Positions 24,260 through 35,644 of a stretch of DNA of 64,000 bases are shown here, one piece after another; within the stretch, counting starts at the first letter, position 1; every line of letters begins with the position of its first letter. The DNA is from Rodentibacter ratti (GTDB lineage: Bacteria; Pseudomonadota; Gammaproteobacteria; Enterobacterales; Pasteurellaceae). Both the position numbers and the translations under genes were made by a program. A model generated the notes under the pieces. It did not search any database and had not been told where the DNA came from. It saw only the letters and a program-made list of their open reading frames with translations. The stretch is from contig NZ_MLAJ01000004.1 of NCBI RefSeq assembly GCF_002000485.1, positions 106,219 through 170,218 on the forward strand, read 5' to 3'.

Positions 24260-25714
24260 TTAATTCGATATATCCCCTCCCAACACTCTCACCAACACCT
24301 CCCAATAAGTCTGTACCGCTGAAATCTGCACTTTCTCATCCGGTGAATGGGCATTGCGAATAGTTGGACCTAAAGACACTATATCAATATGCGGATAATG
24401 CTCTTTGAGTAGACCACATTCAAGACCGGCGTGGATCACTTTGATTTCGGGGTCTTTGCCTAATACCTCGGTATAATGTTTTTTCGTTAGGTTGAGAATG
24501 GCGGAGTCGTTCACCGGTTTCCAGCCCGGGTAAGGGGCGGAGAATTCGGTTTTCGCACCGGCTAAAGTGGCAACGGAGCTCAATAATTCCGTCACATAAG
24601 CCTTACCGCTTTCAATCAATGAACGCACTAAAATCGTGCCTTTTACTTTGCCGCCTTCGGTTTTTAACACGCCGATACTAAGCGAGCTTTCCACCACATT
24701 TTTAATCACATCACTGTTGCGGATCACGCCGTTTGGCAAGGCATTGAGCAAGTGAATCACGGTTTGTGTGCTTTGTTCGGTGAATACGGTTTCGGCTTTG
24801 TCTGTTGGTTCAATAAAAAGGGTTAAATTCGGTTCGGCAATCGACAATTCTTCTTTGAGTAAAACTTCAAGATTTTTGACCGCACTTTCAAGGGTATTTA
24901 GATCGCCATTGAATGCCAGCACCGCTGCCGCTTCACGAGGAATCGCATTACGAATAGAACCGCCACGAATTTCTGCTAAAGCAAAGTGCGGTTGGTTTTG
25001 CACAAGTTTTGCTAATACACGGGCTAACACTTTAATGGCGTTGGCTCTGCCTGTGTGAATATCACAACCGGAATGACCGCCACGCAGGCCTTTTAAAGCG
25101 AGTTGAACGCAATGCTCGAACGCATTGTTTTCTCGTTCTATCGGTAGTTCTAAATTGGCATTAATGCCACCGGCGCAACCAATGTAAATTTCGCCGATTT
25201 CTTCCGTATCCGTATTAATGAGAATGTCTGATTGCAACCAGTTACGGCGAAGATTTAATGCACCGTCCATACCGGTTTCTTCCGTCATGGTGAGCAACAC
25301 TTCAAGAGGCGGATGCGCCACATCATCGCTTTCCAACACCGCAAGGGCAGAGGCTAAACCAATTCCGTTGTCAGCACCCAATGTGGTGCCTTGGGCTTTC
25401 ACCCAGTCTCCGTCAATATAAGGGCGAATCGGATCTTGGGTGAAATCGTGTGGATTGCCCTCATTGGCTTGCGGCACCATATCCAAGTGGGCTTGCAATG
25501 CCACTGGTGCGCGGTTCTCCATTCCGGCGGTTGCCGGTTTACGAATCAGTACATTGCCGGCTTCATCACGTTCCACAAAAAATTGTTTTTCTTTCGCCCA
25601 GTTCACAATGAAATTTGCCAATTCATCCTCATGATGAGAGGGATGGGGGATGGCACAAATTTGATCAAACCATTTCCATAATAATTGTGGTTGTAGGGTG
25701 GTAATTTCAGACAT
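24260..25714 (-). CDS. pepD: aminoacyl-histidine dipeptidase (peptidase D)
   Basis: The 484-residue M20-family metallopeptidase begins [20 protein letters not shown] and has the metal-site segments [21 protein letters not shown] and [15 protein letters not shown], then an acidic C-terminal part with HAGLECGLL and [10 protein letters not shown]. PepD cleaves Xaa-His dipeptides such as carnosine using zinc in the cytoplasm. Length agrees with E. coli PepD (485). It is divergent from gpt with a 100-base gap, an arrangement also found in enterobacteria and Haemophilus. Confidence 0.95.
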   Translation of the reverse strand: MSEITTLQPQLLWKWFDQICAIPHPSHHEDELANFIVNWAKEKQFFVERDEAGNVLIRKPATAGMENRAPVALQAHLDMVPQANEGNPHDFTQDPIRPYIDGDWVKAQGTTLGADNGIGLASALAVLESDDVAHPPLEVLLTMTEETGMDGALNLRRNWLQSDILINTDTEEIGEIYIGCAGGINANLELPIERENNAFEHCVQLALKGLRGGHSGCDIHTGRANAIKVLARVLAKLVQNQPHFALAEIRGGSIRNAIPREAAAVLAFNGDLNTLESAVKNLEVLLKEELSIAEPNLTLFIEPTDKAETVFTEQSTQTVIHLLNALPNGVIRNSDVIKNVVESSLSIGVLKTEGGKVKGTILVRSLIESGKAYVTELLSSVATLAGAKTEFSAPYPGWKPVNDSAILNLTKKHYTEVLGKDPEIKVIHAGLECGLLKEHYPHIDIVSLGPTIRNAHSPDEKVQISAVQTYWEVLVRVLGGDISN

Positions 25715-25814
25715 ATTCGCTCCTTTTTACGAAAAATTTCACGAAATAATAGCATAAAACCTTGTTTCAGGTTATCCTTACGCAATTTTTATTTATTGAT
25801 ACTAAGGTGTAATT

Positions 25815-26282
25815 ATGAGCGAAAAATATGTTGTGACTTGGGATATGTTCCAAATGCACGCCCGCAAATTATCAGAACGTTTACTTCCCGCTTCCCAATG
25901 GAAAGGTATTATTGCGGTGAGCCGTGGCGGTTTATTTCCGGCCGCTGTGCTATCGCGTGAACTAAATATTCGCCATGTAGAAACCGTTTGTATCGCTAGC
26001 TATCACGATCATAAAAATCAAGGTGAACTGCAAGTGTTACACGCCGCAGAAGTGCCAAACGGTGGGGAAGGCTTTATTGTGGTGGATGATTTGGTGGATA
26101 CCGGCAACACTGCTCGTGCAATTCGTGAAATGTATCCTAATGCAAAATTTGTTACCGTTTTCGCCAAACCGGCAGGCGCAGAATTAGTAGATGATTATGT
26201 GATCGACATCCCACAAAATACTTGGATTGAACAACCTTGGGATTTAGGTTTAATGTTTGTTCCACCTCTCGCAAGAAAATAA
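25815..26282 (+). CDS. gpt: xanthine-guanine phosphoribosyltransferase
   Basis: The 155-residue type I phosphoribosyltransferase starts [20 protein letters not shown]. The PRPP-binding motif [17 protein letters not shown] (about residues 84-100) and the flexible loop [10 protein letters not shown] are present. It salvages guanine, xanthine and hypoxanthine to the nucleotides, at the inner face of the membrane. It is divergent from pepD. The 3' hairpin made of inverted USS sequences follows 16 bases after the stop. Confidence 0.95.
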   Translation: MSEKYVVTWDMFQMHARKLSERLLPASQWKGIIAVSRGGLFPAAVLSRELNIRHVETVCIASYHDHKNQGELQVLHAAEVPNGGEGFIVVDDLVDTGNTARAIREMYPNAKFVTVFAKPAGAELVDDYVIDIPQNTWIEQPWDLGLMFVPPLARK

Positions 26283-26298
26283 GATCATTAATGTTATA

Positions 26299-26326
26299 AA
26301 AGTGCGGTGAAATTCACCGCACTTTT
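26299..26326 (+). terminator. USS-pair terminator after gpt
   Basis: AAAGTGCGGTGAA and TTCACCGCACTTTTT form a near-perfect stem with a T-run. The rest of the gap to 26510 is AT-rich and carries no gene I can see; it should hold the promoter of the next pair. Confidence 0.85.
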
Positions 26327-26510
26327 TGTTTATTGAGCATCGCTAGAAAAATCCCATCAATATTACCCCTTACAGCAAAGTCCATTCTCCTTTTTTGCCA
26401 TATCATCGTAATTATTTTTTGCTGCGACACAACCTGTCACGACAATCTATTGCATGGGCATTATACTTAGTTTCGCTTATTACAGCACAATCTATTGATA
26501 AGGAGTAATT

Positions 26511-27311
26511 ATGTTAGGTGCAATTATTGGTGATGTTGTGGGTTCTCGTTTTGAGTTTAGAAATTACCGTGCAACGGATTTTGAGTTTATGACTTCAGCG
26601 TCTCAGTTTACTGATGATTCGGTCTGCACGGTTGCCGTGGCGGATTGGATCAATCAGGGGGCAAAAGAAAATCTTGTTGAGATTATGCGCTACTGGTGTC
26701 AGAGGTATTCAAATGCAGGCTATGGCGGAATGTTTGATAAATGGATCAATACAAAAGTTACGCCAGAACCTTACAACAGCTGGGGAAATGGTTCGGCAAT
26801 GCGTGTTTCACCGGTGGGCTGGGCATTTGAAACTCTTGAAGAAACCCTTGAGTATGCCAAACGCTCGGCTGAAATCACGCACAATCACCCCGAAGGCATT
26901 AAAGGGGCACAAGCCACCGCTGCGGCGATTTTTTTAGCCCGTACGACGAAAGATAAAGGAAAAATCAAAAGCTATATTGAAGAAACTTTTGGTTACGATT
27001 TATCACAAACCTGTGATGAAATCCGTCCGACATATAAGTTTAACGAAAGCTGCCAAGGCACTGTTCCTCAAGCGATAATCGCATTTTTAGAAAGTGATAA
27101 TTTTGAACACGCTATTCGCCTTGCCGTCTCCCTTGGAGGCGATAGTGATACTCTTGCGGCGATAACGGGCTCGATTGCTGAAGCTTTCTATGGTGAGATT
27201 CCGGTGGAAATTACAAATCAGGTTATCCAAAAACTACCCTTTGAATTTTTACCCGTTTTGGCTCAGCTACAATGTAGTACAGCATTATTCATTAAGGAAG
27301 CATTATGTTAG
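26511..27311 (+). CDS. ADP-ribosylglycohydrolase family protein, copy 1
   Basis: The 266-residue protein is a DraG/ARH-type hydrolase. Metal-binding motifs are IIGDVVGSRFE (5-15), FTDDS (33-37) and GGDSDTLAAITGS (209-221), with SWGNGSAMRVSPVG and THNHPEGIKGA in between. These enzymes remove ADP-ribose from arginine or other targets, or act on related molecules, with two magnesium ions. The second copy starts seven bases before this stop, so the genes are translationally coupled. Substrate is unknown; no ADP-ribosyltransferase or nitrogenase gene is nearby. Ribosome site is AAGGAG. Confidence 0.87.
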   Translation: MLGAIIGDVVGSRFEFRNYRATDFEFMTSASQFTDDSVCTVAVADWINQGAKENLVEIMRYWCQRYSNAGYGGMFDKWINTKVTPEPYNSWGNGSAMRVSPVGWAFETLEETLEYAKRSAEITHNHPEGIKGAQATAAAIFLARTTKDKGKIKSYIEETFGYDLSQTCDEIRPTYKFNESCQGTVPQAIIAFLESDNFEHAIRLAVSLGGDSDTLAAITGSIAEAFYGEIPVEITNQVIQKLPFEFLPVLAQLQCSTALFIKEALC

Positions 27312-28084
27312 GTGCGATTGTTGGTGATTTTATCGGATCACGTTTTGAGTTTAATAATTACCGTGCAACAGATTTTAAATTGATTGTTCCTAAATGCCGT
27401 TTTACTGATGATACGGTCTGCACTGTTGCGGTGGCAGATTGGCTAAATCAGGGGGCAAAAGAAAATCTTGTTGAAATTATGCGCTACTGGGGATTTCGTT
27501 ATTACAATGCAGGCTATGGCGGAATGTTTTACCGTTGGTTAAATCCGACTATTGAACCTGAGCCATACAATAGTTGGGGCAATGGTTCGGCAATGCGGGT
27601 ATCGCCGGTGGGGTGGCTCTTTGGTAGCCTCGAAGAAACCCTTGAGTATGCTAAACGCTCGGCTGAAATCACGCACAATCATCCCGAAGGTATTAAAGGG
27701 GCACAGGCTACAGCCACCGCGATCTTTTTAGCTCGAACTACAAAAGATAAAACAAAAATTAAAGCGTATATTGAAGAGAGTTTTGGGTATAACTTATCAC
27801 AAACCTGCGATGAAATTCGTCCTGAGTATAAGTTTGATGTGAGCTGTCAGGGATCTGTTCCGCAAGCAATTGTCGCCTTTTTAGAAAGCCAAAGTTTTGA
27901 AAATGCTATCCGTTTAGCCGTTTCTCTTGGAGGAGACAGTGATACCATTGCGGCGATTACAGGCTCAATTTCGGAGGCTTTTTATGGTGAAATTCCGGCT
28001 GATATTGTGGCTCAAGTGGTATCGCAGTTGCCGGAAGAATTTTTAGCGATTTTGGCGCAGCACCAAAAATTACGTAGAGCCTGA
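27305..28084 (+). CDS. ADP-ribosylglycohydrolase family protein, copy 2
   Basis: The 259-residue protein is a close paralogue of the preceding gene: it shares NYRATDF, NQGAKENLVEIMRYW, NSWGNGSAMRVSPVG and THNHPEGIKGAQAT, and the metal motifs IVGDFIGSRFE, FTDDT and GGDSDTIAAITGS. Differences cluster around residues 25-32 and 60-75 and at the C-terminus (LAILAQHQKLRRA). All predicted metal ligands are kept in both copies, so neither looks dead. The start overlaps the first gene by seven bases and has its own AAGGAAGC site. The pair arose by tandem duplication. Their joint target is unknown. Confidence 0.87.
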   Translation: MLGAIVGDFIGSRFEFNNYRATDFKLIVPKCRFTDDTVCTVAVADWLNQGAKENLVEIMRYWGFRYYNAGYGGMFYRWLNPTIEPEPYNSWGNGSAMRVSPVGWLFGSLEETLEYAKRSAEITHNHPEGIKGAQATATAIFLARTTKDKTKIKAYIEESFGYNLSQTCDEIRPEYKFDVSCQGSVPQAIVAFLESQSFENAIRLAVSLGGDSDTIAAITGSISEAFYGEIPADIVAQVVSQLPEEFLAILAQHQKLRRA

Positions 28085-28100
28085 TATTCTTCTGACAATA

Positions 28101-28130
28101 AAGGGGCAAAAATTTATTCCTACGCCCCTT
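28101..28130 (+). terminator. hairpin after the ADP-ribosylglycohydrolase pair
   Basis: AAGGGGC (28101-28107) pairs with GCCCCTT (28124-28130) and is followed by ATTTT. A TATAAT at 28156-28161 downstream may be the -10 of dnaE, although no good -35 is visible. Confidence 0.55.
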
Positions 28131-28210
28131 ATTTTCCCTTCCCCCTAAATTTTCGTATAATACCCGCCCATAAAATTCATTCAAATCAACCGCACTTTCA
28201 AGGATTTTCA

Positions 28211-31200
28211 ATGGCACAACCCCGTTTCGTTCACCTTCGCACACACAGTGATTTTTCGATGATTGATGGTATCGCCAAAGTGAAACCTTTGGTGAAAACC
28301 TGTGCGGCGAATAATATGGTGGCGATGGCACTGACGGATTTTACTAATTTCTGTGGTGTCGTGCGGTTTTATGGTGAGGCGCTGTCTGCCGGCATTAAAC
28401 CGATTATTGGGGCGGATGTGCGGGTGCGCAGTGAGCTATGCGGCGATGAATTATTTGATCTGACCTTGTTGGCGAAAAATAATATGGGCTATAAAAACAT
28501 CACACTGCTCTTGTCGAAGGCTTATCAACGGGGTTATGACGACCTGCCTTATATCGATCAAGATTGGTTAGTCGAACACCGTGAAGGGGTGATTATTTTA
28601 TCCGGCGGTACTAAAGGCGACGTGGGGAAAAAATTGCTGAAAGAAAATGCCGCTGAAACGCAAAGTGCGGTCAATTTTTATCAAGAATTTTTTCCTGATC
28701 ATTTTTATTTAGCATTAACACGAACCGGCAAGCCCGATGAAGAACGCTATATTAAAGCCGCCTGTGCCTTAGCCGAAGCACAAAATCTCCCTCTTGTGGC
28801 GACTAATGATGTGGTCTTTTTAAAATCCGATGATGCGGAAGCCCATGAAATTCGGGTTGCCATTCACGATGGCTATACCTTAGATGATCCGAAACGCCCT
28901 AAACTTTACACGTCCCAACAGTATTTCCGCACGGAAGAGGAAATGTGCGCCTTATTCGCCGATATTCCTTCCGCCCTTGAAAACACCTTATTAATTGCAC
29001 AGCGTTGTAGTGTGACATTGCGTCTTGGGCAATATTTCTTACCGCAATTCCCAACGGGGGAACTGAGTACGGAAGACTATTTGGTGATGAAATCGAAAGA
29101 GGGCTTAGAAGAACGCTTAGCATTTTTGTTTCCAGATGAAAAAGTACGGTCAGAAAGACGTGCAGAATATGATGAGCGCTTGCAAGTTGAACTCGATGTG
29201 ATTAACCAAATGGGCTTCCCCGGTTATTTTTTGATCGTGATGGAATTTATTCAATGGTCGAAAGATAATGACATTCCCGTGGGGCCGGGACGGGGTTCAG
29301 GTGCGGGATCACTGGTGGCCTATGCGTTAAAAATTACCGATCTCGACCCACTGGAATTCGATTTGCTTTTCGAGCGTTTCCTCAACCCTGAACGTGTGTC
29401 TATGCCCGATTTTGATGTGGATTTCTGTATGGACGGACGAGATCGGGTGATCGAGCATGTGGCGGAAACCTACGGACGTGGTGCAGTGTCGCAAATTATT
29501 ACCTTCGGTACAATGGCGGCAAAAGCGGTTATCCGTGATGTGGGGCGGGTATTGGGTCATCCTTATGGTTTTGTGGATCGCATTTCTAAATTGATTCCCC
29601 CCGACCCGGGTATGACTCTCGCCAAAGCCTTTGAAGCCGAGCCGCAATTACAGGTTGCCTATGACAGTGATGAGGAAGTGCAAGCGCTGATTGATATGGC
29701 GCGCAAGTTAGAAGGGGTCACCCGAAATGCCGGTAAACACGCCGGCGGCGTGGTGATTTCCCCCACACTGATTACCGATTTCTCGCCCCTTTATTGTGAC
29801 AGCGAGGGGCTTCATCCCGTGACCCATTTTGATAAAAATGATGTGGAATATGCCGGTTTAGTCAAATTTGACTTTTTGGGGTTACGTACCCTCACCATCA
29901 TCAAATGGGCGTTGGATATGGTGAATGCCCGTATGGCGAGAGAAGGCAAACCTATGGTGGATATTGCCTCCATTCCATTGGATGATGCGGAATCTTTTGA
30001 ATTGCTCAAACGGGCTGAAACCACTGCGGTGTTCCAGTTGGAATCCCGTGGTATGAAAGATTTGATTAAACGCCTACAACCGGACTGTTTTGAAGATATT
30101 ATCGCGTTGGTGGCATTGTTCCGCCCCGGCCCTCTACAATCAGGCATGGTGGATAACTTTATCGACCGTAAACACGGCCGTGAAGAAGTCTCTTATCCTG
30201 ACGCCAATTATCAGCACGAAAGCCTGAAACCGATTTTAGAACCTACCTACGGCATCATTTTGTATCAAGAGCAAGTGATGCAAATTGCACAGGTGCTTGC
30301 CGGTTATACGCTCGGTGGCGCAGATTTATTACGCCGTGCGATGGGTAAGAAAAAACCGGAAGAAATGGCAAAACAACGTTCCGTGTTTGAGGCGGGAGCG
30401 ATTAAAAACGGCGTTGACGGCGAACTTTCTATGAAGATTTTCGACTTGGTGGAAAAATTCGCCGGTTACGGCTTTAATAAATCCCACTCGGCAGCCTACG
30501 CCTTGGTTTCTTATCAAACCCTCTGGTTGAAAACCCATTTCCCAGCGGAATTTATGGCGGCGGTGATGACATCGGAAATGGACAATACGGATAAAATTGT
30601 CGGCTTGTACGATGAATGTTTGCGTATGGGATTAAAAGTTACCCCACCGGATATTAACGTGGGGAAACATCATTTCAGTGTGAATGAAAACGGTGAAATT
30701 GTGTACGGTATCGGGGCGATCAAAGGCGTGGGGGAAGGCCCGATTGAGGCATTAATTACGGCACGTAATGAAGGGGGATTTTTTAAAGATTTATTTGATC
30801 TCTGCGCTCGTGTGGATTTGAAAAAAATCAATCGCCGTACCTTTGAAAGCCTGATTATGTCCGGTGCGTTTGATAAACTTGGGCCACATCGTGCGGCACT
30901 GTCTAAAAATTTGGAAGATGCCCTCAAAGCCTCCGATCAACATGCTAAAGACGAAGCCATGGGGCAATCGGATATGTTTGGTGTGTTGACTGAAACCTAT
31001 GAAGAAGTGGAAAACGCCTATGCCAATACCCCACCTTACACGGAAAAACAAATTTTAGACGGCGAACGGGAAACCTTAGGGCTTTATTTAAGTAGCCACC
31101 CCGTTAGCCGTTATTTGAAAGAACTTTCTCATTACAGTTCAACCCGTTTAAAAGAACTGACCCCAAACCGCCGTGGTCAAATCAGTACTGCGGCCGGATT

Positions 31201-31687
31201 AATTGTATCATCACGCATTGCCATCACAAAAAAAGGTAATCGATTGGGCGTGGCGACATTGGACGACAGATCCGGACGTTTGGATATTACCTTGTTCGGT
31301 GAAAGCCTTGAGCAGTTTGGCGAAAAACTGCAAAAAGACACGGTAGTCGTAGTTTCAGGACAAGTGAGTACCGATGATTTTTCCGGCGGTCTGAAAATGA
31401 CGGTACGTGATATGATGACCTTGGACGAAGCCCGTTCCCGTTATGCAAAATCCCTTGCCATTAGCTTGTCGGATGAGCAAATCACGCCAATGTTTATTAA
31501 GCAACTAAAACAAATGCTTGAACCGGTGAGCGGCGGAACCTTACCGATTAATGTGTATTATCAAAGTCCAAAAGGCAGAGCGCTGCTACGTCTTGGCGTG
31601 CAGTGGTCGATTACCCCTACCGATGAAGTTTTGACGGAATTAGCCAATATGCTGGGCGAAAGTGCGGTTGAGTTGGAGTTTGGATAA
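28211..31687 (+). CDS. dnaE: DNA polymerase III alpha subunit
   Basis: The 1158-residue replicative polymerase begins [20 protein letters not shown], the PHP domain. The palm has the glycine-rich [20 protein letters not shown], the acidic catalytic motif PDFDVDF (about 399-405) and [10 protein letters not shown] with the third aspartate (about residue 555). The beta-clamp-binding motif QSDMF (about 920) and an OB fold toward the C-terminus are present. It synthesises both strands within the holoenzyme. Length agrees with E. coli DnaE (1160). It stands alone here; def follows after 91 bases. USS cores lie at about 28671 and just upstream of the start. Confidence 0.97.
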   Translation: MAQPRFVHLRTHSDFSMIDGIAKVKPLVKTCAANNMVAMALTDFTNFCGVVRFYGEALSAGIKPIIGADVRVRSELCGDELFDLTLLAKNNMGYKNITLLLSKAYQRGYDDLPYIDQDWLVEHREGVIILSGGTKGDVGKKLLKENAAETQSAVNFYQEFFPDHFYLALTRTGKPDEERYIKAACALAEAQNLPLVATNDVVFLKSDDAEAHEIRVAIHDGYTLDDPKRPKLYTSQQYFRTEEEMCALFADIPSALENTLLIAQRCSVTLRLGQYFLPQFPTGELSTEDYLVMKSKEGLEERLAFLFPDEKVRSERRAEYDERLQVELDVINQMGFPGYFLIVMEFIQWSKDNDIPVGPGRGSGAGSLVAYALKITDLDPLEFDLLFERFLNPERVSMPDFDVDFCMDGRDRVIEHVAETYGRGAVSQIITFGTMAAKAVIRDVGRVLGHPYGFVDRISKLIPPDPGMTLAKAFEAEPQLQVAYDSDEEVQALIDMARKLEGVTRNAGKHAGGVVISPTLITDFSPLYCDSEGLHPVTHFDKNDVEYAGLVKFDFLGLRTLTIIKWALDMVNARMAREGKPMVDIASIPLDDAESFELLKRAETTAVFQLESRGMKDLIKRLQPDCFEDIIALVALFRPGPLQSGMVDNFIDRKHGREEVSYPDANYQHESLKPILEPTYGIILYQEQVMQIAQVLAGYTLGGADLLRRAMGKKKPEEMAKQRSVFEAGAIKNGVDGELSMKIFDLVEKFAGYGFNKSHSAAYALVSYQTLWLKTHFPAEFMAAVMTSEMDNTDKIVGLYDECLRMGLKVTPPDINVGKHHFSVNENGEIVYGIGAIKGVGEGPIEALITARNEGGFFKDLFDLCARVDLKKINRRTFESLIMSGAFDKLGPHRAALSKNLEDALKASDQHAKDEAMGQSDMFGVLTETYEEVENAYANTPPYTEKQILDGERETLGLYLSSHPVSRYLKELSHYSSTRLKELTPNRRGQISTAAGLIVSSRIAITKKGNRLGVATLDDRSGRLDITLFGESLEQFGEKLQKDTVVVVSGQVSTDDFSGGLKMTVRDMMTLDEARSRYAKSLAISLSDEQITPMFIKQLKQMLEPVSGGTLPINVYYQSPKGRALLRLGVQWSITPTDEVLTELANMLGESAVELEFG

Positions 31688-31778
31688 TAGCGTTTTACCA
31701 ATCACCCAAATTAAGGACAGGAAAACCTTCCTGTGCTACAATTATGCAACAAATTACAGTTTAAAAATAAGAGAAATT

Positions 31779-32288
31779 ATGACCGCACTTAATGTATTAA
31801 TTTATCCTGACGAACATTTAAAAGTTGTTTGTGAGCCTGTTACTGAAGTTAACGATGACATTCGCAAAATTGTCGATGATATGTTCGATACCATGTATCA
31901 ACAGGAGGGTATTGGTTTAGCCGCACCGCAAGTGGATATTTTACAACGTATCATCACCATTGATATTGAAGGCGATAAACAAAATCAACTGGTATTAATT
32001 AATCCGGAAATTTTGGCATCAGAAGGCGAAACCGGTATTGAAGAAGGCTGTTTGTCGATTCCCGGTGTGCGTGCGCTGGTGCCTCGGAAAGAAAAAGTGA
32101 CGGTAAAGGCACTGGATCGTGATGGGAAAGAATTTACCTTAAATGCAGACGGTTTACTTGCCATTTGTATTCAGCATGAAATTGATCACCTTAACGGCAT
32201 TTTGTTTGTGGATTATCTTTCACCGCTCAAACGTCAACGTATTAAAGAAAAATTAGTCAAATATAAAAAACAGATGGCAAAACAATAA
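31779..32288 (+). CDS. def: peptide deformylase
   Basis: The 169-residue enzyme starts [20 protein letters not shown] at ATG 31779, behind AAGAGA. The three family motifs are [19 protein letters not shown] and QHEIDHLNG, supplying the Cys and two His iron ligands and the catalytic Glu. It removes the N-formyl group from nascent proteins. A longer frame reading back into dnaE is not used. fmt follows after a 196-base gap containing a repeat, whereas in E. coli def-fmt are adjacent. The first codons contain a USS core. Confidence 0.96.
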   Translation: MTALNVLIYPDEHLKVVCEPVTEVNDDIRKIVDDMFDTMYQQEGIGLAAPQVDILQRIITIDIEGDKQNQLVLINPEILASEGETGIEEGCLSIPGVRALVPRKEKVTVKALDRDGKEFTLNADGLLAICIQHEIDHLNGILFVDYLSPLKRQRIKEKLVKYKKQMAKQ

Positions 32289-32316
32289 CCGATATTATGT
32301 GGTCAATGTACAAACA

Positions 32317-32390
32317 GGGATTTCAACGAAATATATTGAAATTTGATTTTATAACGGACACACGCAGTGTGTCCCTACCCTTGTGCAACA
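32317..32390. repeat. intergenic palindromic repeat with GGACACACGCAGTGTGTCC
   Basis: ATTTCAACGAAATATAT is followed by the perfect palindrome-like stem GGACACAC-GCA-GTGTGTCC (32356-32374) and CCTAC. A second copy with the same order, ATTTCAACGATATATAG then the same stem, lies at 51904-51946. It lies between def and fmt and has no gene. A further USS hairpin (AAGTGCGGTTAATTTTGACCGCA) is at about 32405-32430. Confidence 0.8.
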
Positions 32391-32484
32391 GAGACATAAT
32401 CACGAAAAGTGCGGTTAATTTTGACCGCATTTTATTTTCTCTCCCGTACTATCGGGAACATTATTCAACATAACGTAGAACATG

Positions 32485-33441
32485 ATGAAACCACTCAATA
32501 TTATTTTCGCAGGTACGCCCGATTTTGCGGCACAGCATTTACAGGCTTTACTCCATTCCCAACATAACGTGATGGCGGTTTATACGCAGCCTGATAAACC
32601 GGCGGGGCGTGGTAAAAAATTACAGGCTAGCCCCGTGAAACAGCTTGCCGAACAACATAATATCCCTGTTTATCAACCTAAATCCTTACGCAATGTGGAG
32701 GCGCAAGCAGAATTACAAGCGTTGAATGCCGATGTGATGGTGGTTGTCGCTTATGGCTTAATTCTCCCCAAAGCGGTTTTAGAAGCGCCACGTTTGGGCT
32801 GTTTGAACGTGCATGGTTCTATTTTGCCCCGTTGGCGTGGTGCCGCCCCTATTCAGCGTGCGATTTGGGCGGGAGATGGACAAACAGGCGTCACCATTAT
32901 GCAAATGGATGAAGGCTTAGATACCGGTGATATGCTACACAAAGTCTATTGTGATATTTTGCCTACAGAAACCTCAGCCAGTCTTTATGATAAATTGGCT
33001 GACTTAGCACCACCGGCACTCATTGAGGTGCTTGATCAACTGGAAAGTGGAAAATTTATCGCCGAGAAACAAGAGGATAGCCAAAGCAATTACGCGGACA
33101 AACTTTCCAAAGAGGAAGCCAAATTGGATTGGTCGCTTTCGAGCGCACAACTTGAACGGAATATTCGAGCCTTTAACCCTTGGCCGATGGCTTATTTCAG
33201 CACGGAAGATAAAGAAGGGAATTTACAAACCTTAAAAGTGCATCAAGCGGAAGTGCTCCCCCATCAAAATAAACCGGCGGGAACGATTTTACGAGCGGAT
33301 AAAACCGGCATTCAAATTGCCACGGCTGACGGTGTGCTAAATATTCTGCAACTGCAACCGGCAGGTAAAAAGCCCATGTCGGTGCAAGATTTGCTCAATG
33401 GGCGAGCGGATTGGTTTCCAGAAGGTAAGGTGTTAGCCTAA
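32485..33441 (+). CDS. fmt: methionyl-tRNA formyltransferase
   Basis: The 318-residue protein (an ATG one codon earlier at 32482 is also possible) starts [20 protein letters not shown]. It shows the folate-binding/catalytic [13 protein letters not shown] with the HGS motif, the Asp in DEGLDTGDM, and a C-terminal OB-type tRNA-binding domain. It formylates initiator Met-tRNA with 10-formyl-tetrahydrofolate and works together with def. The stop overlaps the rsmB start (TAATG at 33439-33443). Confidence 0.96.
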   Translation: MKPLNIIFAGTPDFAAQHLQALLHSQHNVMAVYTQPDKPAGRGKKLQASPVKQLAEQHNIPVYQPKSLRNVEAQAELQALNADVMVVVAYGLILPKAVLEAPRLGCLNVHGSILPRWRGAAPIQRAIWAGDGQTGVTIMQMDEGLDTGDMLHKVYCDILPTETSASLYDKLADLAPPALIEVLDQLESGKFIAEKQEDSQSNYADKLSKEEAKLDWSLSSAQLERNIRAFNPWPMAYFSTEDKEGNLQTLKVHQAEVLPHQNKPAGTILRADKTGIQIATADGVLNILQLQPAGKKPMSVQDLLNGRADWFPEGKVLA

Positions 33442-34823
33442 TGAAAAACAAGCCTTCACAGCCTAAAGCGGCGAACAATAAACCAATGAAAAAAACAGCG
33501 AAAAAATCCACCGCACTTTCCTCCCGAGCGGTGGCGGCACAGGTGATTCTACAAGTGCTTGATGAGGGAAAATCTCTTTCGAGCTTAATTCCCGATGTGC
33601 AATCCACCCTAAAAGCACAAGATTTACCGCTCCTCCAAGAAATTTGTTTTGGCGTGTGTCGTGTGCTGCCTCGTTTGGAACAGATTATCCAACGCCTTGT
33701 GGATAAACCGCTCAAAGGCAAAACTCGGATCGTGCATTGTTTATTGTTGGTCGGGCTGTATCAATTACTTTATATGCGTATCCCGACCCACGCTGCCGTG
33801 GATGAAGTGGTGAATGCCACAAAAGCGTTAAAATCAGACAGTTTCCGTGGGTTAGTCAATGGCGTGCTACGCCGTTTTTTGCGTGAACAAGAAAGCATTT
33901 TGGCGCAAGTGGATAAACATTGGCAAACCTTACATCCTGAATGGTTTGTCAACAAGTTGAAAAAGGCTTATCCGAATTGGCGTGACATCATTAATGCGAA
34001 TAATCAAAAACCGCCGATGTGGCTGAGGGTTAATGCACAAAAAAATAGCCTAGAAAATTACCGCACTTTATTGGCGGAATCGGGCATTTTGGCAGAAACC
34101 AGCTCTCATTCTCAGGCGTTACGTTTGGCTTCACCAACGCCGGTACAAAAATTACCTCATTTTTCGGAAGGTGCGGTAACGGTACAGGATTTGAGCGCAC
34201 AATGGGCAGCTATTTTGTTAGAACCCCAAAATGGCGAATGGATTTTAGATGCCTGTGCGGCACCCGGGGGGAAAACCACCCATATTTTGGAAATCGCGCC
34301 ACAAGCGAATGTGATTGCATTGGATGTGGAAACCCATCGTTTGAAACGCGTGGAAGAAAATCTGGCACGTTTAAATCAGCAGGCGACAGTGGTTTGTGGT
34401 GATGCCACTCAACCCGATGAATGGTTGGCTGAAATCGGAAAAAGTGCGGTGCAATTTGACCGTATTTTATTAGATGCACCCTGTTCCGCCACCGGTGTGA
34501 TCCGTCGTCATCCCGATATAAAATGGCTACGCCAAGAAACGGATATTACACAACTGACCGCATTACAAAAAAATATTTTGCAAGCCCTTTGGGCAAAATT
34601 GAAACCGAACGGTATTTTACTGTATGCCACCTGCTCTGTATTACCGGAAGAAAATGATGAGCAAATTCGCCGTTTTTTATCAGAACATTCAAATGCGGAA
34701 TTATTACCGCTCCCTTTTGAAGAGGCGGTGAATGATGATAAAAGTGCGGTTGGTTTTCAGTTTATTCCGCAAGAAAAGGGCGGAGATGGTTTCTATTACG
34801 CCAAGTTGCGTAAACGTGCCTAA
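33441..34823 (+). CDS. rsmB: 16S rRNA (cytosine967-C5) methyltransferase RsmB
   Basis: The 460-residue protein has a lysine-rich start, an N-terminal NusB-like RNA-binding domain (about 25-165) and a Rossmann methyltransferase domain with the SAM site [15 protein letters not shown]. The cysteines of the two catalytic motifs are in [17 protein letters not shown] and [11 protein letters not shown]. It methylates C967 of 16S rRNA. The start codon overlaps fmt by one base. The N-terminus is about 25 residues longer than in E. coli; an in-frame ATG at 33486 is a possible alternative start. USS cores lie inside at about 33517 and 34441. Confidence 0.95.
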   Translation: MKNKPSQPKAANNKPMKKTAKKSTALSSRAVAAQVILQVLDEGKSLSSLIPDVQSTLKAQDLPLLQEICFGVCRVLPRLEQIIQRLVDKPLKGKTRIVHCLLLVGLYQLLYMRIPTHAAVDEVVNATKALKSDSFRGLVNGVLRRFLREQESILAQVDKHWQTLHPEWFVNKLKKAYPNWRDIINANNQKPPMWLRVNAQKNSLENYRTLLAESGILAETSSHSQALRLASPTPVQKLPHFSEGAVTVQDLSAQWAAILLEPQNGEWILDACAAPGGKTTHILEIAPQANVIALDVETHRLKRVEENLARLNQQATVVCGDATQPDEWLAEIGKSAVQFDRILLDAPCSATGVIRRHPDIKWLRQETDITQLTALQKNILQALWAKLKPNGILLYATCSVLPEENDEQIRRFLSEHSNAELLPLPFEEAVNDDKSAVGFQFIPQEKGGDGFYYAKLRKRA

Positions 34824-34840
34824 TTTAAAAGAGGATAATC

Positions 34841-35641
34841 ATGTTTCCTAACATTGATGTAATCATTCCTTGCTATAACGCAGAAAAAACCTTAACACGA
34901 GCGGTGGAATCGGTTTTAAATCAACCCTGTTTGGGACAAATTTGGTTGATTGATGATGCCTCTACGGATAATACTCTAGCTCTGGCACAGGAATGGGCGG
35001 CAAGTTATCCTCAGCGTATTTTTGTGGAAAAAATGCCAACCAATAGCGGGGTGGCCAAAGCACGAAATTGGGGTGCGTTACAATCCACAAATGAGTTGAT
35101 CGCTTTTTTAGATGCTGACGATGCCTATGAACCAGGTGCATTGGAAGTAGCAGCGGCAACCTTTCATTTTCAACCGGACACCTCCGTGGTACGTTTAGCG
35201 TTAAAACCCGTAGGGCTAGTAAGCCGTTATGCGAAACATCCCAATTTTGATTTTGCTTGGCAGCATATGCGAATGACTTGTGGGGGAAATGTCGTGTTCC
35301 GCCGCGCTTTTTTCCTAGCCTGTGGCGGTTTTCCTCAAGATGCACTATTCCGTGAATTGGGCGGTGAAGACGGTGCTTTAGGGATTGCCACCACAAGAAT
35401 AGGCAAAGTGGCAACATTATTCGATGAGGTTGGCGTGTTACATTATTGCCGAGAGGGAATGCACGCCGAGCGATTATTAGATGCGATTTTGTTTCAACAA
35501 GCCGCTGAAGGGGTGACAGAAGAAAAAATGGCTCAAGCAAATGCGGTAACCGATGAAATTTGTCGTCAAATGGAAGCCTTAAAGTGCGGTCTAAATTCAG
35601 CGCAAATTGGTATTCGTCCTCTCATCTTAACAAGGAGTTAA
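34841..35641 (+). CDS. GT2-family glycosyltransferase
   Basis: The 266-residue soluble protein is a family 2 (GT-A) glycosyltransferase. It has DVIIPCYNAEKTLTRAVESV at the start, the nucleotide-binding IDDASTDNT, NSGVAKARNWG and the metal-binding FLDADDAYEPGA. There is no membrane segment or signal peptide. It stands between rsmB (17-base gap) and trkA (3 bases), with a good AAGAGGA site. Lipooligosaccharide or another glycan is a plausible acceptor, but neither sugar nor acceptor can be read from the sequence. I do not recall this gene between rsmB and trkA in Haemophilus influenzae, so it may be an insertion. Confidence 0.85.
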   Translation: MFPNIDVIIPCYNAEKTLTRAVESVLNQPCLGQIWLIDDASTDNTLALAQEWAASYPQRIFVEKMPTNSGVAKARNWGALQSTNELIAFLDADDAYEPGALEVAAATFHFQPDTSVVRLALKPVGLVSRYAKHPNFDFAWQHMRMTCGGNVVFRRAFFLACGGFPQDALFRELGGEDGALGIATTRIGKVATLFDEVGVLHYCREGMHAERLLDAILFQQAAEGVTEEKMAQANAVTDEICRQMEALKCGLNSAQIGIRPLILTRS

Positions 35642-35644
35642 TGC

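Noticed and set aside
26511..28084. Reading the two ADP-ribosylglycohydrolases as one frameshifted gene
   Set aside because: Each copy has its own start, ribosome site and a complete set of metal-binding motifs, so they are two full genes.
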